The position numbers and the translations under genes are program-made. Positions 16,728 to 26,374 of a stretch of DNA of 64,000 bases are shown here, one piece after another (the first letter of the stretch is position 1; every line of letters starts with the position of its first letter). The notes beneath the pieces were generated by a model, which saw only the letters and a program-made list of their open reading frames with translations, was not told the DNA's origin and searched no databases. Source of the stretch: Pandoraea anhela (lineage in GTDB: Bacteria > Pseudomonadota > Gammaproteobacteria > Burkholderiales > Burkholderiaceae); the NCBI RefSeq assembly GCF_902459655.1, contig NZ_CABPSB010000018.1:57350-121349 (forward strand), in the 5' to 3' direction.

Positions 16728-17582
16728 TCAGCCCCTGGGGGGCTTGCCGCCGAGCTTCATGCACAGGCCACGCAGGAAGACGCGAATGCCGTCGCGCTTG
16801 CCCAGTTGGGGGCGGTGGCGGAAGACGTCGTAATCGACCGCTTCGATCATGTCGAGGATGCGCAGCCCACCGTGCACCACGCAGCACAACTCCAGCCCGA
16901 AGCGGCCCGGCACGCGGTTGGCGAGCGGTGCGCCGCGCAGCATCATTTTGCGGGCGAAGTCGACCTCGTAGCGCATCAGGGCGCGCCAGTTGTCGTCGTA
17001 CTTCTGCGCGCCGATGTCCGCATCGGTTACGCCGAAGCGCGCCATGTCTTCCTGCGGCAGATACACCCGCACCTTGCGCCAGTCGACTTCCACGTCCTGC
17101 CAGAAGTTGATCAGTTGCAGGGCCGAGCAGATATCGTCCGAGCAGGCGACGTTCTCCGGCGTGTCGAGCTTGAACAGTGCCAGCATGATGCGTCCGACCG
17201 GATCGGCGGAGCGGCGCGTGTAGTCGCGCAACTCGGCGAACGTGGCGTAGCGCTTGGTCTCGATATCCTGATCGAAGGCCGAGAGCAGGTCCGAGAAGGG
17301 CTGCACCGACAGCTTGTGCTCCGCGATCACGCGTGCGAGCGCGGCGAACAGCGGCTTGTCGGGCGACGTGGGTGCGCCGGCGGCGATCTTGTCGAGTTCG
17401 GCCTGATAGGCGGCCAGCCCGGCATGGCGCTCGGCGTTGGTGGCGTCGCCTTCGTCGGCGATGTCGTCGGCGGTGCGTGCGAAGTTATAGATGACGCCGA
17501 CCGGCGCGCGCATTTCGCGCGGCAGCAGGACACTGGCGACCGGAAAGTTCTCGTAGTGCTCGATCTTGGCTTCGGAAGTCAT
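16728..17582 (-). CDS. hpnC: Hydroxysqualene synthase HpnC
   Basis: Squalene/phytoene synthase-family enzyme, 284 residues. In the three-enzyme bacterial route HpnC turns presqualene diphosphate into hydroxysqualene. It has the HpnC-type start EHYENFPVAS and both Asp-rich Mg2+ sites (RTADDIADEGD near residue 36 and NFWQDVEVDW near 160). It is divergent from hpnD, with 245 bp between. Confidence 0.95.
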   Translation of the reverse strand: MTSEAKIEHYENFPVASVLLPREMRAPVGVIYNFARTADDIADEGDATNAERHAGLAAYQAELDKIAAGAPTSPDKPLFAALARVIAEHKLSVQPFSDLLSAFDQDIETKRYATFAELRDYTRRSADPVGRIMLALFKLDTPENVACSDDICSALQLINFWQDVEVDWRKVRVYLPQEDMARFGVTDADIGAQKYDDNWRALMRYEVDFARKMMLRGAPLANRVPGRFGLELCCVVHGGLRILDMIEAVDYDVFRHRPQLGKRDGIRVFLRGLCMKLGGKPPRG

Positions 17583-17753
17583 CAGGCTGGTGAGGCAAAT
17601 AAGGGCAATGCCGCCCGGAATTCATGGTGCCCGACACCGGCTCCGCCCGAAACCGGCGAGGACCGGCCGGCCCGGATCGGGGGCGGCGCGCAATGCCCCG
17701 AGATTCTATGTCATCGCCCTGCATCCTGTCGGGAAAGTCGTGCCAATCCCCGG

Positions 17754-17784
17754 TATACTTCACCCTTTGCCGGAATTTTCCGGC
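17754..17784 (+). promoter_or_regulatory. Candidate hpnDE promoter and operator
   Basis: A TATACT hexamer at 17754-17759 could be the -10 element for hpnD. Immediately downstream, over the expected transcription start, lies GCCGGAA-TT-TTCCGGC (17769-17784), an arrangement typical of a repressor site. No convincing -35 element was seen. The region is shared with the divergent hpnC. Confidence 0.4.
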
Positions 17785-17827
17785 GTTTTGCAGTGTCACC
17801 CTGTTCCCCTGTACGACGAGGAGCCTC

Positions 17828-18676
17828 GTGAGCGTCGCCGAACCGATCGAAATTTCGCCTGAGCAAAGCAGCGCACGTGTGGCGTCGGGCAGCAGTTTTT
17901 ACGCTGCCATGCGCATTCTGCCGCCCGCGCAGCGCGAAGGCATGTTCGAGATCTACGCGTTTTGCCGTGCCGTGGACGATATTGCCGACGACGGCGACGA
18001 CACGTCGGCGAACCGCATGGCGCGTCTGGCCGTGTGGCGGCGTGATCTGGCCGATCTGTACGACGGTCGCCCGGCGGCCTCGCTCGCGAATCTGGCGCGC
18101 GTCGTCAAGCAATTCGGCCTGAAGCACGAGGACTTTCTCGCCGTCATCGACGGCATGGAAATGGACGCGTGCGGCCCCATCGTCGCCCCCGACCTCGCCA
18201 CGCTCGATCTGTATTGCGACCGTGTCGCGAGCGCCGTCGGCCGCCTGTCGGTCAAGGTGTTCGGCATGCCGGAGCAGGACGGTATCGACCTGTCGCACCA
18301 TCTCGGCCGGGCGCTCCAGTTGACGAACATTCTGCGCGATATCGACGAAGACGCCGGTATCGGGCGCGTCTACCTGCCGCGCGAGACGCTGGCCGACGCC
18401 GGCATCGTGGGCGCCACGCCCGAGGGGGTGGTGGCCGCGACGCTCGACCGCGCCTGTGCGCCGCTCGTGGCGCAGGCGCGCGAGCATTACGCACGGGCGC
18501 GCGCCATCATGGCGCGGCATCCGCGCCGTGTGGTGATCGCCCCGGCGGTCATGGCCAAGGCGTATGGCGCGATTCTCGAGAAGCTCATTGCGCGCGGTTT
18601 CGCCGTGCCCCGTGAGCGCGTGCGTGTGCCGCGCTGGCGTCTGATGCTCATGCTGCTGCGGCAGATGGTCTTCTGA
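17828..18676 (+). CDS. hpnD: Presqualene diphosphate synthase HpnD
   Basis: Condenses two farnesyl diphosphates to presqualene diphosphate, the first step of the HpnCDE squalene route. 282 residues from a GTG chosen for the GAGGAG a few bases upstream. Family motifs: SSFYAAMRILPPAQREG, the first Asp-rich site CRAVDDIADDGDD, and the second LTNILRDIDEDAGIGRVYLP. The TGA overlaps the ATG of hpnE, so the two are coupled. Confidence 0.95.
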   Translation: MSVAEPIEISPEQSSARVASGSSFYAAMRILPPAQREGMFEIYAFCRAVDDIADDGDDTSANRMARLAVWRRDLADLYDGRPAASLANLARVVKQFGLKHEDFLAVIDGMEMDACGPIVAPDLATLDLYCDRVASAVGRLSVKVFGMPEQDGIDLSHHLGRALQLTNILRDIDEDAGIGRVYLPRETLADAGIVGATPEGVVAATLDRACAPLVAQAREHYARARAIMARHPRRVVIAPAVMAKAYGAILEKLIARGFAVPRERVRVPRWRLMLMLLRQMVF

Positions 18677-19929
18677 TGGCGGGCACGGTTCACGTCATCG
18701 GCGCCGGTCTGGCAGGACTGGCCGCCGCGGTAAGGCTCGCCACGCGTGGTGTGCCCGTGGTGCTGCACGAGGCCGCACCGCAGGCCGGCGGGCGCTGCCG
18801 CTCGTATTTCGACCGTCAGTTGAACGCCGTGATCGACAACGGCAACCATCTGGTGCTCTCGGGCAATGCGACGATGCGCGAATTCACGCGCACCATCGGC
18901 TCCGAACACACGCTCACCGGTCCCGGTCGCGCCGAGTTCGCCTTCGTCGATCTCGACAGCGACGAGCGCTGGACGGTGCGGCTGTCGGAGGGGCGTTTGC
19001 CGTGGTGGATTTTCGACAAGCACGCCCGCGTGCCGGGCACGAAGTGGTCGGACTATCTGTCGCTCGCGCCGTTGCTGCGCGCGGGGCCCGACGCCACCAT
19101 GACCGACGCGATGAATTGCCCGCCCGCGCTGTACAAGCGGTTGATTCACCCGCTGTTTCTCGCGGTGCTCAACGCCGACCCGGCGGAAGGCTCGGCGCAG
19201 ATGGCCGGTGCGGTCATTCGCGAGACGCTGGTGCCGGGCGGTAAGGCCTGTCATCCGCTGATCGCGAGCGACGGACTGGATGTGACGTTCGTGACGCCCG
19301 CGCTGGCTTATCTGGAAGCGAAGGGCGCGCGCGTGATGATGCAGCACCGCGTGCGGGCGTTGCACTACGCCGCCGACGGCAGCCGCGTCGACGCGATCGA
19401 CTTCGGCGACGGTCCGCAATCGCTGGCGGCCGACGATGCGGTCGTGCTCGCGGTGCCGCCGAACGTGGCGGCGTCGCTGGTGCCGGATCTGACGACGCCG
19501 GATGAATACCGTGCCATCGTCAACGCGCATTATCAGGTGCCGCCCCCGCCGGGCTGCCCGCCGATGATCGGGGTGGTCAACGGTGTGAGCGACTGGATCT
19601 TCGCGTTCGATGGCCGTTTGTCGGTCACGATCAGCGGTGCGGACCATCTGCTCGACGAGTCGCGGGAATCGCTCGCGCTGCGTATCTGGGAAGAGGTCGC
19701 GAAGGCCTGCAAGATTGCGTCCACGCCGGTGCCGGTGTGGCAACTGGTGCGAGAGAAGCGGGCCACGTTCGCGGCGACGCCGGCGCAGGACAAGCGTCGC
19801 CCCGCCGCGAAGACGCGCTGGCAAAACCTCGTGCTCGCCGGCGACTGGACGGCCACGGGGCTGCCGGCGACCATCGAAGGCGCGTTGCGCAGCGGCAACC
19901 GTGCCGCCGACCTGTTGCACCGGGGCTGA
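18676..19929 (+). CDS. hpnE: Hydroxysqualene dehydroxylase HpnE
   Basis: FAD-dependent amine-oxidase-fold enzyme of 417 residues that reduces hydroxysqualene to squalene. The N-terminus carries the FAD dinucleotide fold VIGAGLAGLAAAVRLATRG followed by HEAAPQAGGRCRS. The C-terminal NLVLAGDWTATGLPATIEGA closes the FAD site. It starts inside the hpnD stop codon and is followed after 123 bp by the cyclase gene. Confidence 0.95.
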   Translation: MAGTVHVIGAGLAGLAAAVRLATRGVPVVLHEAAPQAGGRCRSYFDRQLNAVIDNGNHLVLSGNATMREFTRTIGSEHTLTGPGRAEFAFVDLDSDERWTVRLSEGRLPWWIFDKHARVPGTKWSDYLSLAPLLRAGPDATMTDAMNCPPALYKRLIHPLFLAVLNADPAEGSAQMAGAVIRETLVPGGKACHPLIASDGLDVTFVTPALAYLEAKGARVMMQHRVRALHYAADGSRVDAIDFGDGPQSLAADDAVVLAVPPNVAASLVPDLTTPDEYRAIVNAHYQVPPPPGCPPMIGVVNGVSDWIFAFDGRLSVTISGADHLLDESRESLALRIWEEVAKACKIASTPVPVWQLVREKRATFAATPAQDKRRPAAKTRWQNLVLAGDWTATGLPATIEGALRSGNRAADLLHRG

Positions 19930-20052
19930 CCCGCACGACTTGCGCCGTGCACGCCGGGCATCGTCCCGGGGCCGCCGCAAGTGGGAATGTTCAACCGGCG
20001 CGTACCGCGCGCCGCTTTATCGTCTTTACGCCTTTCAGTAGGCAAGAACGCC

Positions 20053-22125
20053 ATGGATACGATACGCGATGCTTCCGACAAGGAAGCGCGACGCACGGCC
20101 ACTGCCACGGCCGTGGACCTCAAACTGCATACCGAACTCGCGCAAAAGGTGAGTACGGCGATGGCGACGCAGACGCTTGAAACCGGTATCGACCGTTCGA
20201 TCAAGGCGCTGCTCGATCTGCAACAGGAAGACGGTCACTGGCTCTTCGAACTGGAAGCCGACGCGACGATTCCGGCGGAGTACGTGCTGCTTCGTCACCA
20301 TCTTGGCGAGACAGTCGATGCCGGGCTCGAGGCGAAGATCGCCGCGTATCTGCGTCGCATTCAGGGCGAGCATGGCGGCTGGCCGTTGTTCTACAACGGC
20401 AAGTTCGACATGAGCGCGAGCGTGAAAGCGTATTTCGCGCTCAAGATGATCGGCGATCCGGTCGATGCGCCGCACATGGTGCGCGCCCGCGACGCCATTC
20501 TGTCGCGTGGCGGTGCGCAGAATTCGAACGTCTTCACGCGCATTTTGCTGGCGTTGTACGGCGTGCTCGAATGGAAGGCCGTGCCGATGATGCCCGTCGA
20601 GATCATGCTGCTGCCGCAGTGGTTCCCGTTCCATCTCTCGAAGGTGTCGTACTGGGCGCGTACGGTGATCGTGCCGTTGCTCGTGTTGCAGGCGAAGCGT
20701 CCGCTCGCGCGCAATCCGAAGGGCGTGCAGATCGACGAGTTGTTCATTGGCAGCCCGAAGGATGTCGGGCCTCCGAAGCGTGCGCCGCATCAGAGCCGCT
20801 TCTGGTTCACGTTCTTCTCCGGCGTCGATCACGTGCTGCGTGTGCTCGATCCGTTCTTCCCGAAGCAACTGCGCGAGAAGTCGGTCAAGCGCGCCGTCGA
20901 GTTCGTGGAGGAGCGCCTGAACGGGGAAGACGGCCTCGGCGCAATTTATCCGGCGATGGCCAACGCGGTCATGATGTACGACGTGCTCGGTTATCCCGAA
21001 GATCATCCGAGTCGCGCGATCGCCCGCCAGTCGGTCGAGAAGCTGGTGACGCCGGCCGATCACGAGACGTACGTGCAGCCATGCCTGTCGCCGGTGTGGG
21101 ACACCGCGCTTTGCGCGCATGCGCTGCTCGAAACGGGTGACAAGCGCGCCATCGAACTGGCCGGCAAGGGGCTGGAGTGGCTCGTCCCGTTGCAGATTCT
21201 CGATGTGCGTGGCGACTGGATTTCGCGTCGCCCGAACGTGCGTCCGGGCGGCTGGGCGTTCCAGTTCGCCAACCCGCACTATCCGGACGTGGACGACACG
21301 GCCGTGGTCGCCATGGCGATGGACCGCTACGAGAAGCTCGCCGGCAAGTTCGAGAACGACAAGATCGACGCCAGCACGCGCCCGATGCGCTATGCGATCG
21401 ATCGCGGCACCGAGTGGGTCATCGGCATGCAGAGCAGTAACGGCGGCTGGGGGGCGTTCGAGCCGGAAAACACGCATCTTTACCTGAACAACATCCCGTT
21501 CTCGGATCACGGCGCGTTGCTCGACCCGCCGACGGTCGACGTCTCGGCACGCTGCCTGTCGATGCTCGGGCAACTGCCGCAGTCGCCCGAGCGCCGCGCA
21601 TCGGCCGCGCTGGCGCTGAAGTACATTCTCGACGATCAGGAAGCGGACGGTAGCTGGTACGGCCGCTGGGGCATGAATTTCGTGTACGGCACCTGGTCCG
21701 CCATGTGCGGTCTGGCGGGGGCGGGGATTCTGCCGGAGCACCCGGCGATGGCGAAGGCCGCGCAGTGGCTCATCTCGATTCAGAACGCGGACGGCGGCTG
21801 GGGCGAGGACGGCGACAGCTACAAACTCGAATACAAGGGCTACGAATCGGCGCCGAGCACCTCGTCGCAGACGGCATGGGCGCTGCTCGGCCTGATGGCG
21901 GCGGGCAAGGCGGAGCATCCGGCAGTCAAGCGCGGCATCGACTATTTGCTGCGCACGCAGAACGACGAAGGCCTCTGGGACGAAGCGCTCTACACGGCGA
22001 CGGGTTTTCCGCGCGTGTTCTATCTGCGTTACCACGGCTATCGCAAGTTCTTCCCGCTGTGGGCGCTCGCGCGTTACCGTAATCTGACGGTACGCAACGA
22101 TTGCCCGGTGCCGTGCGGCATGTAA
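20053..22125 (+). CDS. shc: Squalene-hopene cyclase
   Basis: Peripheral membrane cyclase (also called HpnF) that folds squalene into hopene and diplopterol. 690 residues from the ATG at 20053; starts at 19981 or 19987 would add a tail not seen in the family. The catalytic acid motif DVDDTA is present (YPDVDDTAVVAMAMDR), and at least six QW repeats are seen, for example QEDGHWLFELE, SNGGWGAFEPEN, QEADGSWYGRWG and QNADGGWGEDGDSY. The C-terminal GFPRVFYLRYHGY is diagnostic. It is the core enzyme of the hopanoid locus. Confidence 0.97.
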   Translation: MDTIRDASDKEARRTATATAVDLKLHTELAQKVSTAMATQTLETGIDRSIKALLDLQQEDGHWLFELEADATIPAEYVLLRHHLGETVDAGLEAKIAAYLRRIQGEHGGWPLFYNGKFDMSASVKAYFALKMIGDPVDAPHMVRARDAILSRGGAQNSNVFTRILLALYGVLEWKAVPMMPVEIMLLPQWFPFHLSKVSYWARTVIVPLLVLQAKRPLARNPKGVQIDELFIGSPKDVGPPKRAPHQSRFWFTFFSGVDHVLRVLDPFFPKQLREKSVKRAVEFVEERLNGEDGLGAIYPAMANAVMMYDVLGYPEDHPSRAIARQSVEKLVTPADHETYVQPCLSPVWDTALCAHALLETGDKRAIELAGKGLEWLVPLQILDVRGDWISRRPNVRPGGWAFQFANPHYPDVDDTAVVAMAMDRYEKLAGKFENDKIDASTRPMRYAIDRGTEWVIGMQSSNGGWGAFEPENTHLYLNNIPFSDHGALLDPPTVDVSARCLSMLGQLPQSPERRASAALALKYILDDQEADGSWYGRWGMNFVYGTWSAMCGLAGAGILPEHPAMAKAAQWLISIQNADGGWGEDGDSYKLEYKGYESAPSTSSQTAWALLGLMAAGKAEHPAVKRGIDYLLRTQNDEGLWDEALYTATGFPRVFYLRYHGYRKFFPLWALARYRNLTVRNDCPVPCGM

Positions 22126-22251
22126 GATCGACGCACGTCGCCCGAGTCAGTCCCCATCGCCCCGGCATCGACCGATTTTCGTGTCGCTCGCCGGGGCGAT
22201 GGCGTTGTTGTCGCGCCAAATCCGGTGATCGCCGCCATCGTTGGTCGTATC

Positions 22252-22287
22252 GATCGCACCAATCTCACCAATCGCACCAATCGCATC
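22252..22287. repeat. 9-bp tandem repeat, 4 units
   Basis: Units of AATCGCACC, one with a T for G change, in the 196-bp gap between shc and hpnG. Same period as the repeats at 251, 31369 and 48145. Confidence 0.75.
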
Positions 22288-22321
22288 CAGCCCCGATCGT
22301 CGTCATCGTTGAAGGAACCGT

Positions 22322-23017
22322 ATGAGCCAGCCCATTGTCGTCGTGACCGGTATGCCGTTCGAAGCTCGCATCGCCCGGGGCGACGGGGTGCATGTCGTCT
22401 GTGCGCAGAACCGCACGCTGGCCGAGGAACTCGAGGCGGCGATAGCGCGCCAAGGGGCGCGCGGTCTTGTCAGCTTCGGTACGGCGGGCGGGCTCATTCC
22501 CGGCGTCAAGGCGGGGCAGTGGGTCATTGCGCACAAGGTGCTCGATATGCCGGCGCGGGGGCGGGAGTACGTCGCCTCCATTGCGTGGGCCGATGCCTTG
22601 CATCGTGCGATGCCTCGCGCGCTTCGCGCCGATATGGCGGGTGTGACGGCGCCCGTGGTGAGCGCGCAGGACAAAGCCGCGTTGTTCCGCGAGAGCGGGG
22701 CGGCGGCGGCCGACATGGAGTCGCACATCGTGGCGCGCGTGGCGCAGGCGCACGGCCTGCCGTTCGTCGTCGCACGTGTCGTGATCGATCCCGCAGAGCG
22801 GTCGCTGCCTCCGGCGGCGCTCGCGGGCATGCGCAGCGACGGCTCCACCGACATGCCGGGTGTGCTGCGTTCGCTGGCGGGCAATCCGTTTCAGTTGCCC
22901 GCGCTACTGCGGGTGGGGCAGGACGCCGCGCGCGCCAAAAAAGCGATGACGCAGGGACGTCAGATCGTCGCCCTGCGACTCGGCGACGGGTTCGGTGCGG
23001 CGGCGGCGGGGATTTGA
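22322..23017 (+). CDS. hpnG: Adenosylhopane nucleosidase HpnG
   Basis: Nucleoside-phosphorylase-fold protein of 231 residues that removes adenine from adenosylhopane to give ribosylhopane, the precursor of bacteriohopanetetrol. Visible motifs: VVTGMPFEARIA at the start, SFGTAGGLIPGVKAGQWVI, and AAAADMESHIVARVA, where the Met-Glu pair binds the ribose. It is convergent with hpnB, 17 bp away. Confidence 0.93.
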   Translation: MSQPIVVVTGMPFEARIARGDGVHVVCAQNRTLAEELEAAIARQGARGLVSFGTAGGLIPGVKAGQWVIAHKVLDMPARGREYVASIAWADALHRAMPRALRADMAGVTAPVVSAQDKAALFRESGAAAADMESHIVARVAQAHGLPFVVARVVIDPAERSLPPAALAGMRSDGSTDMPGVLRSLAGNPFQLPALLRVGQDAARAKKAMTQGRQIVALRLGDGFGAAAAGI

Positions 23018-23034
23018 TCTATCGGTCTATCGAC

Positions 23035-24237
23035 TTACTCTGACGCCGATTGCTGACCACGCGCCTGAGCCCGACCTTTCCACATGCCGCCACGGCCACG
23101 CCAGTGTTGCAGCGCCGAGTCGAACGTGAAGACGGTGTAGAGCGCGGCAACGAGCGGCAGCATCGGTCCGAAGCTCGACGGCTGACGATAGAAGCGCAGC
23201 ATCGGCAGATACGAGATCGTCATGGCGATCCACGCGAACAGGCCCAGCCACTGGCCGATGCCCGAGCCGAAGATCGTCATGACCGGCGGCACGATGAATG
23301 TCAGCAACAACGACACGATCGTGCCCGCCAGCAGCACCGGCGAATACTGCAACTGCGCGTACGCCGTGCGCGAGACCATCTTGCGAATCTCGCCAAGGTT
23401 GTCGTACGGACGCACGCTCACCGCACGCTCCGTCAGCCCCAGCCAGATCGACCCCTGCTTTTTGAGCAGGCGTCCCATCGCGCAGTCGTCGATGATTTCG
23501 TCGCGAATCGCTTCGATGCCACCGCCCGCTTCGAGCGACGCGCGGTGAATCAGCATGCATCCGCCGGCGGCGGCCGCCATCGTCTTCTTCGGATCGTTGA
23601 CCCACGAGAAGGGGTAGAGCATCTGGAAGAACAGCACGAAGGCCGGAATCAGCGTGCGTTCGAACCACGCCGTGCAACGCAGTTTCGCCATGAGCGAGAC
23701 GAGTACCCGATTGTCGCCGGTGGCGCGCGTGACCAGACGGCGTACGTTGTCGGGCGAATGCGCGATGTCTGCGTCGGTGTGAAGCAGGTACGTCGGCGCG
23801 ATGCCGTCGTCGTTCGTCGCGGGATCGCTGGCGAAGGCCACGCCCTGACGCACGGCCCACATCTTGCCGGTCCAGCCGCCGGGCAGCGGCTGACCGCTGA
23901 GCACGTCCACGCGTCGCGTCAGGCCGTCTGCGGCCGCACGGGCGGCGGCCTCGCGGGCGAGATCGGCCGTGCCGTCGCTGCTCTGATCGTCGACGACGAC
24001 GATACGCAGGCGTCCTGCATAGTCCTGACGGCACAGCGACTCGACGACCTGACCGATCGACTCGGCTTCGTTGCGTGCCGGAATGACGACGGCCACGGCG
24101 GGCCATACCGCCGGTGCGGGCAAACGGTCCTCGTCCAGATCGTCGCGCTCACGCGCCCGCCAGAAGCCGCCTTGCGAGCTCAGCAGATAAATCCAGATAG
24201 CGAGCGACAGGGCGGCGATCCAGGCCAAAACAGTCAT
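23035..24237 (-). CDS. hpnB: Hopanoid-associated glycosyltransferase HpnB
   Basis: Membrane-bound GT2-type glycosyltransferase, 400 residues. An N-terminal anchor is followed by the GT-A nucleotide-sugar fold (AVVIPARNEAESI, VVVDDQSSDGT, LLHTDADIAHSP with the metal DxD) and several C-terminal membrane helices. It is conserved in hopanoid loci though its exact sugar transfer is not settled. Its start overlaps the end of hpnA by four bases (ATGA). Confidence 0.92.
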   Translation of the reverse strand: MTVLAWIAALSLAIWIYLLSSQGGFWRARERDDLDEDRLPAPAVWPAVAVVIPARNEAESIGQVVESLCRQDYAGRLRIVVVDDQSSDGTADLAREAAARAAADGLTRRVDVLSGQPLPGGWTGKMWAVRQGVAFASDPATNDDGIAPTYLLHTDADIAHSPDNVRRLVTRATGDNRVLVSLMAKLRCTAWFERTLIPAFVLFFQMLYPFSWVNDPKKTMAAAAGGCMLIHRASLEAGGGIEAIRDEIIDDCAMGRLLKKQGSIWLGLTERAVSVRPYDNLGEIRKMVSRTAYAQLQYSPVLLAGTIVSLLLTFIVPPVMTIFGSGIGQWLGLFAWIAMTISYLPMLRFYRQPSSFGPMLPLVAALYTVFTFDSALQHWRGRGGMWKGRAQARGQQSASE

Positions 24238-25229
24238 GAGAGGTATCCGGCAGAACCAAACCAGGCGAGCGCGTCGCGCAGGCCTTCGGGATAGGCGCGG
24301 GCGGTGTAGCCCAACTCGCGCCTGGCCTTCTCGGAGGAGAAGAACATGTGGTAACGCGACATCTTGAGGCCGTCGACCGTCACGAAAGGCTCTTTCCCGG
24401 TGAAGCGCGCCACGCCCTGCGCGGCCATCGCCAGCGGATAAAGCGGCCAGCGCGGCAGCGCGACTTTCGGGGCTTTGCGCCCGACCATGCCGGCGATGCT
24501 CGCGAGCATGTCGCGCAGCAACACGTCGTCGCCGCCGAGGATGTAGCGCTCGCCGATGCGCCCGCGTTCGAGCGCCAGCAAATGCCCTTGCGCACAGTCG
24601 TCGACGTGCACGAGATTCAGGCCCGTATCGACGAACGCGGGGATCTTGCCTTGCGCGGCCTCGACGATGATGCGCCCGGTCGGTGTGGGCTTGATGTCGC
24701 GCGGCCCGATGGGCGTGGACGGGTTGACGATCACAGCAGGCAGGCCGTCGTTGGCGATCATCCGCTCGACCAGACGTTCGGCCGCGACCTTGCTGCGCTT
24801 GTACACGCCGATGGTCGTGGCTTCATCGTTGGGGGCGGTCTCGTCGACGGGACCGACGGCGTCATGCACACGGAGCGTGGCAACGCTGCTGGTGTACACC
24901 ACGCGTTCGACGCCGGCGCGCAGCGCCGCTTCCATCACGGTGCGCGTGCCGTCGATATTGGCCCGCATGATGTCGTTGGGGTCTTTCGCCCACAGACGGT
25001 AGTCGGCGGCGACGTGGAGCAGGGCGTCCACGCCGGTGAGCGCACGCTGCATGGATTGCGCGTCGCGCATGTCGCCTTCCACGACTTCGACGGGCAGGTC
25101 GGCGAGGTTCGCGCGGGGGCTGGTGCCACGCACCAGCAGGCGAACCTCATGACCGCGCGCGAGCGCCGCACGTGCTACCGCAGAACCGACGAACCCGGAG
25201 GCGCCGGTGACCAGCACTCGCGACGGCAT
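24234..25229 (-). CDS. hpnA: Hopanoid-associated sugar epimerase HpnA
   Basis: Extended SDR of 331 residues. Glycine motif TGASGFVGSAVARAAL at the N-terminus and the active-site Ser-Tyr-Lys set (VYTSSVATL, then GVYKRSK). HpnA proteins are found in most hopanoid loci with a role in sugar or side-chain modification not firmly established. It directly abuts the stop of hpnH and overlaps hpnB, so hpnH-hpnA-hpnB is an operon. Confidence 0.92.
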   Translation of the reverse strand: MPSRVLVTGASGFVGSAVARAALARGHEVRLLVRGTSPRANLADLPVEVVEGDMRDAQSMQRALTGVDALLHVAADYRLWAKDPNDIMRANIDGTRTVMEAALRAGVERVVYTSSVATLRVHDAVGPVDETAPNDEATTIGVYKRSKVAAERLVERMIANDGLPAVIVNPSTPIGPRDIKPTPTGRIIVEAAQGKIPAFVDTGLNLVHVDDCAQGHLLALERGRIGERYILGGDDVLLRDMLASIAGMVGRKAPKVALPRWPLYPLAMAAQGVARFTGKEPFVTVDGLKMSRYHMFFSSEKARRELGYTARAYPEGLRDALAWFGSAGYLS

Positions 25230-26351
25230 TTACGCCTTGGCCCGGCGCAATTCGTCGAGCTTGATCTCGACGTGCTTGGAGAACACGAACTCTGCCGGAC
25301 GCTGCTTGGCGAACGAAATGTCTTCGGCCATCGCGCCTTCGGTGCGCACGCCCTTGAGCGCCACGCCCAGGGCACGCAGCGGGTGCGAAATCGTTTCGTT
25401 CACCGCCGTGGCTTCGAAGCCGCTGTGCACCATGCAGTCGGCGCACTTCTCGTAATTGCCCACACCGTACTTGTCCCAGTCGGTGGTGTTCATCAGTTCC
25501 GTGTACGTCTTGGCATAGCCTTCGCCGAGCAGGTAGCACGGACGCTGCCAGCCGAACACCGTACGCGTCGGGTTGCCCCACGGCGTGCAGTGATACGAAC
25601 GGTTGCCGGCGAGGAAGTCCAGGAACAGGCTCGATTGGCTGAACGTCCAGTTCTTGCCGCCGTTGCCGCGCTTGAGAATGTCGCGAAACAGTTGCTTGGT
25701 CTTCGAACGGTTCAGGAAGTGCTGCTGGTCCGGGGCGCGCTCGTAGGCGTAACCCGGCGAGACGGTGATGCCGTCGAGGCCGAGTTCCTTCGTCGAATCG
25801 AAGAACTTGGCGACCTTCTCCGGATCGGCGTTGTTGAACAGCGTGCAATTGATGTTCACACGGAAGCCGCGCGACTTCGCCAGCTTGATGGCGGCCACGG
25901 CGCGGTCGTACACACCTTCCTGCGACACGGCGGCGTCGTGCATTTCACGGTCGCCGTCGAGGTGAATCGACCAGACGAAGAACGGGCTCGGCTCGTAGTC
26001 GTCGATCTTCTTTTCGAGCAGCAGCGCGTTGGTGCACAGATACACGAACTTCTTGCGCGCGATGATGCCCTTGACGATCTGCGGCATTTCCTTGTGCAGC
26101 AGCGGCTCGCCGCCGGCAATCGAGACCACCGGTGCGCCGCATTCGTCCACGGCGTCGAGCGAGTCCTTGAGCGAGACGCGCTGGTTCAGGATGGGATCCG
26201 GATAGTCGATCTTGCCGCAGCCAGAGCAGGCGAGGTTGCAGCGGAACAGCGGTTCGAGCATCAGCACCAGCGGGTAACGCTTGTTGCCCTTGAAGCGTTG
26301 CTTCATCAGATAGGCGCCAACATACGCCTGTTGCAGGAAGGGGATGGCCAA
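25230..26351 (-). CDS. hpnH: Adenosyl-hopene transferase HpnH (radical SAM)
   Basis: B12-independent radical-SAM enzyme of 373 residues that joins the 5'-deoxyadenosyl group to hopene. The cluster motif CNLACSGCGK (Cys-x3-Cys-x2-Cys) is near residue 40. The start is a TTG: CAGGAG lies 6 bases upstream and the resulting MAIPFLQQ matches the conserved family N-terminus, while no ATG is available nearby. It is followed by hpnA without a gap. Confidence 0.95.
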   Translation of the reverse strand: MAIPFLQQAYVGAYLMKQRFKGNKRYPLVLMLEPLFRCNLACSGCGKIDYPDPILNQRVSLKDSLDAVDECGAPVVSIAGGEPLLHKEMPQIVKGIIARKKFVYLCTNALLLEKKIDDYEPSPFFVWSIHLDGDREMHDAAVSQEGVYDRAVAAIKLAKSRGFRVNINCTLFNNADPEKVAKFFDSTKELGLDGITVSPGYAYERAPDQQHFLNRSKTKQLFRDILKRGNGGKNWTFSQSSLFLDFLAGNRSYHCTPWGNPTRTVFGWQRPCYLLGEGYAKTYTELMNTTDWDKYGVGNYEKCADCMVHSGFEATAVNETISHPLRALGVALKGVRTEGAMAEDISFAKQRPAEFVFSKHVEIKLDELRRAKA

Positions 26352-26374
26352 GTTCGGCTCCTGTTCGTATAGCG

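Noticed and set aside
20035-22035. A long open frame opposite shc
   Set aside because: Antisense shadow of the cyclase gene; composition is dominated by Arg, His and Val and no motif is present.
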